In this document: one piece after another, positions 14,706-22,570 of the stretch
Layout: every line of letters begins with the position of its first letter
How positions within the stretch are numbered: the first letter of the stretch is position 1
Origin: a virus
DNA length: 32,172 bases
Direction: 5' to 3' (one strand)
IMG/VR virus record: IMGVR_UViG_3300022920_000022
Location: 1 to 32,172 of that record
The notes under the pieces: generated by a model
Seen by the model: the letters and a program-made list of their open reading frames with translations, nothing else
Told to the model about the DNA's origin: nothing
Databases searched by the model: none
Translations under genes and position numbers: made by a program

Positions 14706-16073
14706 TTAAATTTGAATTACGAGTTTAATGTCTTCGGTCTGATCATCCGAACGAGTAATAGACGCTCGGTTATCAATATATAGTATCTCTCCAGTCATGG
14801 TGTCAATCTCTGGGTTTACATATGGGGTTACTGATATATCTAGTACACCAACACCACTATCATTTAATTCTGAAACACCCTCACCCGCAGTGAAGTTTCC
14901 GAATCCGGTATCTTCGGTTTGGTGATACCATATAGAAGAACCGTTAACTTTATCAATTAAGGCAATATTACCTGAAGTACCACCTACAATTTTGTTATCT
15001 GGTGAGAATGTTGAGGTAACTGTTGACAAGATTAGTTTCTTCAAACAGATACCTGTAGTTTCTGTGAAAAGAACTGAACCGGAAGAGTCCATTGGATTCT
15101 TCAATAGACCAACCTGTCGGAAATCGTTACCAACAATAAAGTCGGTTGATTCGTTACCAGATGGTTTGACGTTCAACATGATTGCAGTAGAACGTAAGTC
15201 ATCTCTTGGGTCTGCACCTAGTCCTAATGGACTTCCGAGGATTGCACGAACCTTAGCGGGTTTGGTCACATTTGAACCACCACCAGTAACAGTTACGTTT
15301 GCAAAAGTGTAACCAGAACCTAGAGTGTACGAACCAGAACTATCAATCAGAGTTACCTTGGATACCTGACCACCAGAGATCGTTGCCCCTCCCTTTGCTT
15401 TTATTCCACCAACATTTCCTGTTACCGTGATAGCAGGTGCAGTATCGTAACCTGCTCCACCGGAGTCTACTGCGAAACCAACAATCTGTCCTACAATAGC
15501 GGCATCTTGTACTGCCTTCTGTTCTATGAGTGCAGCGGGACTGTCTGAGTCTGTTGTTATAACCTTTTGTATGGGGATATAGTTTGCAGAAATAAACTTA
15601 CTCGCGTCCAAGGCACCGATAGAGTACAAGAACTTCCAAATATAACCATCAGAAGTATCAAAAGGAGTGCCATCAAGATTACCAGTAGGTTGTTGAGTAG
15701 ATACCTGTGCCTGACCAGCAGCGTTTCTACCCTGTTGGATACACATATAAATTTGGTTGTTATCGTTCATCACATAGTATGTCTGAGTAGGATAACCAAC
15801 TACTGAGTCATCATATGCAGAATAGATTGCACCAGATGACCAGTTGTATCTTGGAACACAGAATGTGAGGTCGGATACTTTCTTTGCAGACTGTAATCCG
15901 AGACGAAAATTTCTTTCTTCTCGTGCAGAGTTAACTGGAACAGGTGCCGCATCAGTTTCATTCCAATCTTCAGAGCGACCAATCACCGCATAGTAGTGCG
16001 TACCCGAAGAATCTATATCATCCTTCAGATTTTGAATTACTTGCTTTTTAATTGGGTTTGTAATAATCGCCAT
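14706..16073 (-). CDS. 8: Baseplate wedge protein gp8
   Basis: The 455-aa product has the signature of gp8 from marine T4-like phages: YAVIGRSEDWN near residue 30, AREERNFRLGLQSAKKVSD near 50, VPRYNWSSGAIYSAYDD near 73, then YVMNDNNQIYMCIQQG and DTSDGYIWKFLYSIG. In T4, gp8 dimerises in each baseplate wedge and binds gp7 and gp10. It is longer than T4 gp8 (334 aa); the extra length is a Gly/Ser/Val-rich insert at about residues 190-290 (DSGGAGYDTAPAITVTG and related repeats), a known type of beta-rich insertion. ATG at 16073 has AGGA 10 nt upstream. It lies between the short fibre and the 1727-aa protein. Confidence 0.9.
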   Translation of the reverse strand: MAIITNPIKKQVIQNLKDDIDSSGTHYYAVIGRSEDWNETDAAPVPVNSAREERNFRLGLQSAKKVSDLTFCVPRYNWSSGAIYSAYDDSVVGYPTQTYYVMNDNNQIYMCIQQGRNAAGQAQVSTQQPTGNLDGTPFDTSDGYIWKFLYSIGALDASKFISANYIPIQKVITTDSDSPAALIEQKAVQDAAIVGQIVGFAVDSGGAGYDTAPAITVTGNVGGIKAKGGATISGGQVSKVTLIDSSGSYTLGSGYTFANVTVTGGGSNVTKPAKVRAILGSPLGLGADPRDDLRSTAIMLNVKPSGNESTDFIVGNDFRQVGLLKNPMDSSGSVLFTETTGICLKKLILSTVTSTFSPDNKIVGGTSGNIALIDKVNGSSIWYHQTEDTGFGNFTAGEGVSELNDSGVGVLDISVTPYVNPEIDTMTGEILYIDNRASITRSDDQTEDIKLVIQI

Positions 16074-16093
16074 TATGTCTTGTTCCTATTAAA

Positions 16094-17122
16094 TTACGTG
16101 TTATTGATAGTCGCACCATTATTGGATACGAGAAACCATTTGCTTGCGGTTGAGTTCCATACAAGAATACAACCATCACCCTGACTGAATTCAAGTTGTT
16201 TATTGTTGTTTACACCAAATATTTTAGTGGTACTTCCTGCCTGTAAGTTTACTTGACCTGCTCCAATATTACTTAGGTACTTCACTTCACCCTGAATAGT
16301 ACCGTCACTGATAGTTGGATTAATCACACTACCAGAGTTGAATACTGTTAATGGTTCTGTCAAATCTATTGCTTCGGTTGTCGCGACATCAGTTCCCTTT
16401 TCAAGAACAAGTTTGTTTACGATCTGAACAGCACCAGTACCCTTTGCACCAAGGTGTAGACTGATATTAGTATCTGAACCATCAACATCAATAGAAGCGG
16501 GTTGACCAGTTGCACTGTTGGTAATCGTCACAAAGTTAACTGCACTCGCAGTCTTAACAAACTTCAGATATTCATTACTACCACTATCTAATAATAGAGA
16601 ACCCCCATCAATACCACCCAACTTGACACTCTCTAATGTCGGCATGGTAAATGTTTTATTGGTCAATGTCTGAGTATGATTCTCAAATACAAAGGTATCA
16701 CCTGCACCCAATGCAGGAAGTGCAATGTTACGATTCGCAGAGATATTACCTACTGTTAGATTATAGGTATGACTTGAATCTGCATCTTTAATCTTTGGTG
16801 TTGTCATTGTGGGAACAAGAATAGTCTTGTTGGTTATGGTCTGAGTCGCAGTGTTTAGAACGAGTGTACCACTCGCATCAGGTATTACGACTGCACGGTC
16901 TGCGGTGGGTTCGGCACTTAGAACAGTCTCGTGATCATCTGCCGCCTGACCTTCAAACTCAACTCCTGCGGCAGTTAATCTTACTGTCGCAGTCGCTTCA
17001 TCACCACCAATGGCAGTGTATAGTTGTGCGAAGTTTTCATTTATCTTCTGTGCCGCAACTCGGAGGGTATCACCCGTTCCGTCATTTGCCGCAGTTCCTC
17101 TGTTTAGTGTCTGTCGTGCCAT
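16094..17122 (-). CDS. Short fibre / tail-pin-like structural protein (gp10-like N-terminus)
   Basis: The 342-aa protein begins RQTLNRGTAANDGTGDTLRV followed by AAQKINENFAQLYTAIG. This trimerising module starts many fibre and baseplate-pin proteins of T4-like marine phages, some annotated gp10. Repeated blocks follow: TQTITNKTILVPTMTTPKI and TQTLTNKTFTMPTLESVKL, which resemble the TNKT/SPT shaft repeats of fibre proteins. The C-terminus (DGCILVWNSTASKWFLVSNNGATI) looks like a small beta-rich cap. The gene is led by a late promoter at 17147-17154 and an AGGA site 9 nt before ATG. It is probably a short fibre or pin bound to the outer wedge near gp8. Homology to T4 gp10 beyond the N-terminus is not evident. 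Confidence 0.7.
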   Translation of the reverse strand: MARQTLNRGTAANDGTGDTLRVAAQKINENFAQLYTAIGGDEATATVRLTAAGVEFEGQAADDHETVLSAEPTADRAVVIPDASGTLVLNTATQTITNKTILVPTMTTPKIKDADSSHTYNLTVGNISANRNIALPALGAGDTFVFENHTQTLTNKTFTMPTLESVKLGGIDGGSLLLDSGSNEYLKFVKTASAVNFVTITNSATGQPASIDVDGSDTNISLHLGAKGTGAVQIVNKLVLEKGTDVATTEAIDLTEPLTVFNSGSVINPTISDGTIQGEVKYLSNIGAGQVNLQAGSTTKIFGVNNNKQLEFSQGDGCILVWNSTASKWFLVSNNGATINNT

Positions 17123-17146
17123 TCTATTCAGTCCTGTTGTTCATAC

Positions 17147-17154
17147 TATTTATA
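17147..17154 (-). promoter_or_regulatory. T4-type late promoter before the short fibre gene
   Basis: TATAAATA on the minus strand lies in the 44-nt gap between the gp7-like and short fibre genes. The predicted start near 17141 gives a leader of about 19 nt that includes AGGA. It would drive the outer-baseplate genes. Confidence 0.75.
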
Positions 17155-17166
17155 AGAGTTTATAAG

Positions 17167-18165
17167 TTATAATGTGAAACTTTTTATATATTGATCAGAG
17201 TCTGCACTCCAAAATTGATGTTTGTCTTGATCCATCGTTTCAAACGAGAACGAGTTGCTCAAGTCCATACCATTAGTTCCTACTTCATCTGAATCATCAA
17301 ATGTGGGTGAACTAGAAATCTGTGCTTCTCGTATAGACGAATACTGATTGTTAATAGTCTGTATCTGTTCAAGTGAGAAGTCTTCTACAGAAGTAAGTTC
17401 TGCATTGATTCTACTCAAGACTCCTGCCGAATCAGTATATAGGTCATCAACAAGGGCAGAAATATCCATGTGTCCAAAGTCTCCAAACGATGCTTCCGAA
17501 TGAACCGCAATAGGTGGCAGTGGTGCCGGTATTACCTGTGGTGCGGTTAGTGTATCTGCCACTACTGATACAATCTGAACTTCTGCTCCAATATACATTC
17601 CCGCAGGATGAGTAAATAATTTATAAGGTGCTACCCACTCACTATATGGTATGTCTGACTTGATTAATAGTGCAAATGTCTGATACAATTTGTTATCGGT
17701 AATGTATCTCTGTGCATCAAGACCTAGAGTAGATTTCTCGTCTCCGATCTTAAATACATTTTCTTTTGTGTAGACAATATCTGGATCAATAGTAAAGAAT
17801 GTTCGGAAGAACTGTTGTATAGAGTACTTAGTACCCTTAGAACGATACAGAATACTTGAATACTTTGCCGCAGCGCGTTTGTCCGCAAATCCCTCAAAGT
17901 AGGATTGTCCCAACAGAAGTTCGTCTTCAATGTAGGACAACAACTCTAAATCTGTCTGTGTGATATCGCGAGTGAGAAACAATTCGTGGATCAATCGTGC
18001 GGGTGAATTTTTCTCATGTGCCTCCTCATAGTAATGTTCTAACAGACTAATTAATTTTGGATACTCAGTCTTAAAAAAGTCAGGCAGGACATTATCAATA
18101 GAATGACTAGTAAACGCAATCTCTCTACGTCCGATATCGGTTAACGTATCATTCCTCTGTGCCAT
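17167..18165 (-). CDS. Baseplate wedge protein, gp7-like N-terminal domain
   Basis: The product is 332 aa. It contains VLPDFFKTEYPKLISLLEHYYE at about residues 25-47, TRDITQTDLELLSYI near 65, and YRSKGTKYSIQQFFRTFFTI near 107. This helical pattern is shared by gp7-type wedge proteins of marine myoviruses, where a long C-terminal part is often lacking. T4 gp7 is about 1030 aa, so this would be a minimal version. The last 110 residues are Ser/Asp-rich and probably flexible. It starts with a TAATG overlap at the gp6 stop, consistent with the T4 gene order 6-7-8 and with gp7 contacting gp6 in the wedge. The assignment rests on pattern and position more than on strong identity. Confidence 0.6.
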   Translation of the reverse strand: MAQRNDTLTDIGRREIAFTSHSIDNVLPDFFKTEYPKLISLLEHYYEEAHEKNSPARLIHELFLTRDITQTDLELLSYIEDELLLGQSYFEGFADKRAAAKYSSILYRSKGTKYSIQQFFRTFFTIDPDIVYTKENVFKIGDEKSTLGLDAQRYITDNKLYQTFALLIKSDIPYSEWVAPYKLFTHPAGMYIGAEVQIVSVVADTLTAPQVIPAPLPPIAVHSEASFGDFGHMDISALVDDLYTDSAGVLSRINAELTSVEDFSLEQIQTINNQYSSIREAQISSSPTFDDSDEVGTNGMDLSNSFSFETMDQDKHQFWSADSDQYIKSFTL

Positions 18166-19997
18166 TAGTTAGTGACTCCAGCGGCAATCTCGCGAATAGA
18201 AACAAAGGTGTTGGAGATGTCTTGTTCTACAATATCTTCTCTGAAAGGGGTCAACGAACTTTCGTTGGCAGGTACAGCACTTACTTTAATGAAATTATTT
18301 GCCCCAACAAAGTTATCAACCTGTAATCCAACAATTGATACAACATCACCGCTATACGAACCTACGTTATCAACAATCACCTCATTGTCTTCACCATTGT
18401 ATATTTCTAATTTATTAGTATTCAACTTGTTTCTTAGAACACAAGTCTTATTTTTAAACAAGAATTGTGATGATGTTATAATGTAATCAACATCGTCTGG
18501 GGATTTTAACGGAACCGCAAATCGTAGAGTATGATCTTGTAAGACTGTCGGTTGTGGCGTAAACCTTCTCTGAACAAAAGTCTGTGAACGAGATGATAAA
18601 ATAGCGGGAGATACATTATCCACAATGGTTAACAAATTAGAACGTCTGTACGACTGTCCAAACTTACCAGTATTATCTGTGAAGTATTGTGTAATAGCAG
18701 TCTTTACTTTATTTAGAATTGTATTCCTAGACAGTGTTGTCAAACTAGGATTGAATTGGAAAAACGTTCGGGTCTCAATAAAAGTTTTGACTGGATCAGT
18801 AAACTTGACAATGAACGAAGCAACTGCTAATTGTTTTACAAGGTCTTGAATAGCATCTTTTGTATTCTGCTCTACCACCCCGCCTGGCGTGACCTCTGCA
18901 TTAAAGAGAATTGACAAAAATACTGTACCAAATTCTGGTTCAAGTGCCTCTTCACCACCAAATGATTTCATGTCTTTTATCAGTGTGGAGAAATTACGTA
19001 GCACCAGTGCAGAGTAATCTACCGCAGTTACCATTCGGTTCTGAGTTGCATACTGAAAGGGAGCAAACTGTCTAATAGATTCCATAGATTCTTTGGGAGA
19101 ACCTGCAATAGCATTACCAACAGTTGACACCGACACATCATAATTCTGACCCCCAACATTAATTTCTGTCTGTGGTTCAAACACTTTAGCAGAGTTAGAT
19201 GCACGTCCACTTACCGCAAGGTAAGTTACAGTAACTTTTGAACCAGTCTTAGGTGCCTTACCCAAAGTTGTTCCGTTACCAAAGGACAATTCAAACAATC
19301 CATTAGGTGTTTCTTTGAGGAAGTACAATGTAGAGTTTTCATTAATATTGTTTGCATTAATGATATTTGTGTATGGCAGGAATACAGAAGAAGTCGGGTT
19401 TTCATAAACACGAACTATCGCGGTGCCAGTATCCATAGTATTATCTGGAACGATATAGACTTCGTTGTCTTCGGCACGAGATACTATGAATGTTTTAACT
19501 CTTTCAATACCTTCATATATCTTAATATTTTTATTAGACGATGCGTCTTTAAATATATACAGACCATCACCATTATCATCAGCAGTTAAATCTTCTTGTG
19601 TTTGAAAAACAAATTCTTGTTCATCTACCGTTGCGTTGAACTTATATCCCGCAGGTATTTGTATGGTAGTTGGTGCTCCAGAAACACCAGACAGATTCAA
19701 CGTCAGATTGATAATTGCCTGTGATGATGTCATACTATCGGGAATATAACCAATACCTTCTGAAAGAGATACCAAAGAACTACGCAACTGTGCGGTTCCG
19801 AGGAATGATTCGTTCAAGGCAAAGTTGGCAGTAAGTCCATTGTAATGCGTATTGTACGCAAGAACATCCAAGATATTTGACAGACCAGATGCTTCAAAGT
19901 TATAATCCGCAAACTCTTCTTGCTGTGCGAGGTATGTCTTTAAGTTATTCTTGATCGCATCAAAATCTAATGATGTTGATTGTATTGTTGTTGCCAT
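18165..19997 (-). CDS. 6: Baseplate wedge protein gp6
   Basis: The 610-aa product (T4 gp6 is 660 aa) is a clear gp6/J-type baseplate protein. The N-terminus has TSLDFDAIKNNLKTYLAQQ, ADYNFEASGLSNILDVLAYNT and HYNGLTANFALNESFL, the conserved gp6 signature. A PLTNI-like segment, FELSFGNGTTLGKAPKTGSK near residue 240, and AVDYSALVLRNFSTLIKDMKS near 330 match the central and C-terminal gp6 domains. In T4, gp6 forms the continuous inner ring joining the wedges around the hub and drives the hexagon-to-star change. The gene starts 1 nt after the gp25 stop, consistent with gp25-gp6 heterocomplex formation, and ends in TAATG with the gp7-like gene. Confidence 0.93.
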   Translation of the reverse strand: MATTIQSTSLDFDAIKNNLKTYLAQQEEFADYNFEASGLSNILDVLAYNTHYNGLTANFALNESFLGTAQLRSSLVSLSEGIGYIPDSMTSSQAIINLTLNLSGVSGAPTTIQIPAGYKFNATVDEQEFVFQTQEDLTADDNGDGLYIFKDASSNKNIKIYEGIERVKTFIVSRAEDNEVYIVPDNTMDTGTAIVRVYENPTSSVFLPYTNIINANNINENSTLYFLKETPNGLFELSFGNGTTLGKAPKTGSKVTVTYLAVSGRASNSAKVFEPQTEINVGGQNYDVSVSTVGNAIAGSPKESMESIRQFAPFQYATQNRMVTAVDYSALVLRNFSTLIKDMKSFGGEEALEPEFGTVFLSILFNAEVTPGGVVEQNTKDAIQDLVKQLAVASFIVKFTDPVKTFIETRTFFQFNPSLTTLSRNTILNKVKTAITQYFTDNTGKFGQSYRRSNLLTIVDNVSPAILSSRSQTFVQRRFTPQPTVLQDHTLRFAVPLKSPDDVDYIITSSQFLFKNKTCVLRNKLNTNKLEIYNGEDNEVIVDNVGSYSGDVVSIVGLQVDNFVGANNFIKVSAVPANESSLTPFREDIVEQDISNTFVSIREIAAGVTN

Positions 19998-19998
19998 T

Positions 19999-20448
19999 TT
20001 ATCTTAACCTTGCTAGTGTGGTAGTGAATTCAACTTGCTCTTCCGTATTAACAATTTTGAATTTTAAAATTACGTCTAGGGTGTTTCTATCTGGTTGCAG
20101 GGATACCTTAATATCTAGTATTTCTGCTCTAGGTTCATATACACCAATACTCTCAATAATACTTCGTCTTACAATAGAAGACCTTCCTCTATCTGCCAAC
20201 TCAAATAACTGAGATACAATGTCCGCACCAAAGTCTGGACGAAAAGGTTTCTCCAAGGAATTGGTCATTATAAGCGTTTTTACTGCTTGTTTAACTGCCC
20301 CACTATTCGTCTTCTTGTAGATGTCTCCACCAGTAGGTTTGGACGAGAAAGTTAAATCAATATCAGTATAACCTCGTGTCCGACTTGCCGTAATGGATGC
20401 CGTTTGTAGGTTAGTGTCTTCTTGTGCGAATGCTCTACGTATTGCCAT
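19999..20448 (-). CDS. 25: Baseplate wedge protein gp25
   Basis: At 149 aa this is close to T4 gp25 (132 aa). The conserved gp25 core is present: DIDLTFSSKPTGGDIYKK near residue 30, AVKQAVKTLIMTNSLEKPF near 53, RPDFGADIVSQLFELAD near 73, then VYEPRAEILDIKV with the family's E-P-R near 108. gp25 joins gp6 and gp53 in the inner wedge and helps nucleate the sheath. The start codon lies only five bases after a perfect TATAAATA late promoter, and no Shine-Dalgarno is visible, so late transcripts starting there would be essentially leaderless. Read-through from upstream genes is the alternative. Confidence 0.95.
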   Translation of the reverse strand: MAIRRAFAQEDTNLQTASITASRTRGYTDIDLTFSSKPTGGDIYKKTNSGAVKQAVKTLIMTNSLEKPFRPDFGADIVSQLFELADRGRSSIVRRSIIESIGVYEPRAEILDIKVSLQPDRNTLDVILKFKIVNTEEQVEFTTTLARLR

Positions 20449-20453
20449 AGTTC

Positions 20454-20461
20454 TATTTATA
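20454..20461 (-). promoter_or_regulatory. T4-type late promoter abutting the gp25 start
   Basis: The minus strand reads TATAAATAGAACTATG, where ATG is the gp25 start. With T4 late-promoter spacing the transcript would begin at or next to the A of ATG. The same 16 bases occur on the plus strand at 29210-29225. Confidence 0.75.
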
Positions 20462-20468
20462 TGACTTT

Positions 20469-21062
20469 TTAGTCACTTTCCTTTATTTCTACTAATTCGT
20501 TTCCACTCATTAGTGTGTTATTGAAATAAGTTTCCACATCACCATCAAATCTAATATCAAAGGATTCTGGTGTGGTAGGGAACTCTATACCAATCTGTGC
20601 GGTAAGACTTCCGTCTGGATTGTATTGATCATAATCAAGGTACAGTTTTTTAAATCTGATATAATCTTTCAGATACTCAGCAACATCAAATGTCTTCTCT
20701 AGACTAATCTTACCTTCCTGATCTATCACTTGATAATACACAAGTCTGCCATCAGATTTCTTCTGCATGGTCTTGTTGTTCTCATCAACCTCTCGTGGTT
20801 TGTAGAGACCCTCAGACACAATCAAACGAATGTCATTGAAATTTTCTGTATTACCATTGATGATTCTCATTGCTTCTGCTTGTAAGTACAGGTGCCGCGC
20901 AATTTGCTGTCGTGCCGTATTGGTTATAACATGGTTAAATGGTGTCTTGTCTCCATATGAACCAAGAAACTTTGCGATTGTAACGCCAGGACCGAGTTTA
21001 GTCGCAGACGTAATCTGCCCTTGCTTGTTCGGATTGTATACTGGATCAACTAAAATTATCAT
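20469..21062 (-). CDS. Conserved-looking structural protein between spike and gp25, function unknown
   Basis: The 197-aa product starts with an ATGA overlap at the spike-gene stop and lies 20 nt before gp25. It begins MIILVDPVYNPNKQGQITSA and contains a helical block (TARQQIARHLYLQAEAMRII, then FNDIRLIVSEGLYKPRE) and a C-terminal beta-rich half (IRFKKLYLDYDQYNPDG). The middle is faintly like the helix and SGYRxP turn of M15/DD-peptidase folds, but the zinc-binding His/Asp residues are absent, so I do not call it an enzyme. Position and coupling suggest a hub or spike accessory protein. Secretion signals and membrane segments are absent. Confidence 0.6.
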   Translation of the reverse strand: MIILVDPVYNPNKQGQITSATKLGPGVTIAKFLGSYGDKTPFNHVITNTARQQIARHLYLQAEAMRIINGNTENFNDIRLIVSEGLYKPREVDENNKTMQKKSDGRLVYYQVIDQEGKISLEKTFDVAEYLKDYIRFKKLYLDYDQYNPDGSLTAQIGIEFPTTPESFDIRFDGDVETYFNNTLMSGNELVEIKESD

Positions 21063-22570
21063 GGTGTAAATCTCTTTCCTCTATTCTCAATTGCATTACC
21101 AATTGGTTCAAACCCAAATCTAGATGATGGGGATTTCTTCACTGTTCTACCAATGGCAGGCGGACTCTTTATTTTATATCTTGGATTTAATCTTTCTTCG
21201 GAAACAAGTATATTCCCAACCAACTCTCTATTCGTATCACTTCTGAATGCAGAACGAATCTCTTGGGTTGTTGGTACATGGTTGAATACATCCTCATAAT
21301 CATCACTAAGTAGTGTCTTAGTTAACAATACATCTCCACCGTCAACCACAACAGTCCTAATTGCATAGTCACCATTCATTACCTGTCCCACTACCCACTG
21401 TGATGTTATCTGTGCTTGGGGTGGTTCTGTGTGACCAGTTGGTAGTGCCATCTCTTCCTTTGCAAGCATAGGTATATGGAAATTTGCCGACAGAATCTTG
21501 GGCACTGTAAATGTTGACGCACCAGTTGCGGCAGTACCCGCAGTCACTGCGGTTAGTGATGCCTTTGCATTTGATGCGTAGTACGATCTCAATGAAAGGT
21601 CTGCCTTGTCTGCGTGGTTTGATTTGATTGCTTCAAGTGCCTTACCATAGAACGAACCATAGAACACCGCACCAGAATTAAATGGAACCGCACCCTCACC
21701 ACCTTGGAATACGTTACCTGTGAAGTCCACCATATCACCACCCACGGCACCCCTCTGTCCTAGAACAGAAACATACTTAGCGCCAGTAATGTTTGTAACA
21801 GGGGCAGACACCGCAAAGGATTCCTCACCCGAAACAAAGACTGACGATCCTCCTGCAATTTCTACATTACCCTCAATCGCAGATTTATAATCCAACTTCA
21901 CTTGATGATTATGTTCACCAAGAATCACATCGGTTTGAGTACTCATGGTTTTGTTGATCTTACTCTTCTTGACAGTCTCTTCACGATTACCTGTGGTGAT
22001 CGTTCGGTGATTCTCTAGGATGTTCTCTCGTAGACTACCTGCCACATTAAGATTATAGTTACCACCAACATCAACATTATAGTCACCAGTCACCTTCATG
22101 TTCAAGTTACCCTGATACACGAGATTACCATTACCCTCAATGATAACAGTCTGGTCACCACCAGTCACTTCTACCTTGTTGTTTACAGCAGAGATAATAA
22201 CAGAACCATCTGCTCTCATCTCTACACCCGCACCTGTACGGTGTTTAATTAATACTCGTTCACCGCCTGGCGTATCGTCTTGTTCAATAACATGACCAGA
22301 TATAGTTTCTTGTACTTGGTTGAATGGATACTCGGAAGGACGTTGTGCCTGTATGTTCAGAGACACACCAATGTCACCACCCCCAACATAGAGATTGTTT
22401 ACTTTAGACCCACGAGATGCCTTATTGATTGATGTCCCAAAGTTATAATCTCTCTTGGGGTATTCACCTGTGGGGTCTTGCATACCATTTTGAGGAACAC
22501 CCAGACTCTCTTCAAGTGCCTCTCCAAGTTTAGCAACTCTTAAATCAAAATTGTCTTTTTTAGTTGTCAC
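21059..22570 (-). CDS. Tail spike beta-helix protein (gp5 C-terminal-like)
   Basis: The 503-aa product starts at GTG 22570, which overlaps the amidase-gene stop as GTGA; GGAG lies 8 nt upstream. Residues about 90-260 are a series of short alternating V-x-V/G-x units (RVLIKHRTGAGVEMRADGS, KVEVTGGDQTVIIEGNGNL, MKVTGDYNVDVGGNYNLNV), the octad-type pattern of the gp5C/VgrG triple-stranded beta-helix needle. Asn/Gly turns follow the same register. The C-terminal 200 residues are non-repetitive and could be a tip or cap; no PAAR-like metal motif is visible. In T4 this helix is part of gp5 with the OB and lysozyme domains; here those domains are in a separate gene (24654-25514). It should form the membrane-piercing spike. 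Confidence 0.8.
   Translation of the reverse strand: MTTKKDNFDLRVAKLGEALEESLGVPQNGMQDPTGEYPKRDYNFGTSINKASRGSKVNNLYVGGGDIGVSLNIQAQRPSEYPFNQVQETISGHVIEQDDTPGGERVLIKHRTGAGVEMRADGSVIISAVNNKVEVTGGDQTVIIEGNGNLVYQGNLNMKVTGDYNVDVGGNYNLNVAGSLRENILENHRTITTGNREETVKKSKINKTMSTQTDVILGEHNHQVKLDYKSAIEGNVEIAGGSSVFVSGEESFAVSAPVTNITGAKYVSVLGQRGAVGGDMVDFTGNVFQGGEGAVPFNSGAVFYGSFYGKALEAIKSNHADKADLSLRSYYASNAKASLTAVTAGTAATGASTFTVPKILSANFHIPMLAKEEMALPTGHTEPPQAQITSQWVVGQVMNGDYAIRTVVVDGGDVLLTKTLLSDDYEDVFNHVPTTQEIRSAFRSDTNRELVGNILVSEERLNPRYKIKSPPAIGRTVKKSPSSRFGFEPIGNAIENRGKRFTP

Noticed and set aside
20460-20478. TGACT-AAAA-AGTCA inverted repeat near the stop of the 197-aa gene as a terminator
   Set aside because: Only a 5-bp stem, no U-tract, and it sits directly upstream of the gp25 promoter.
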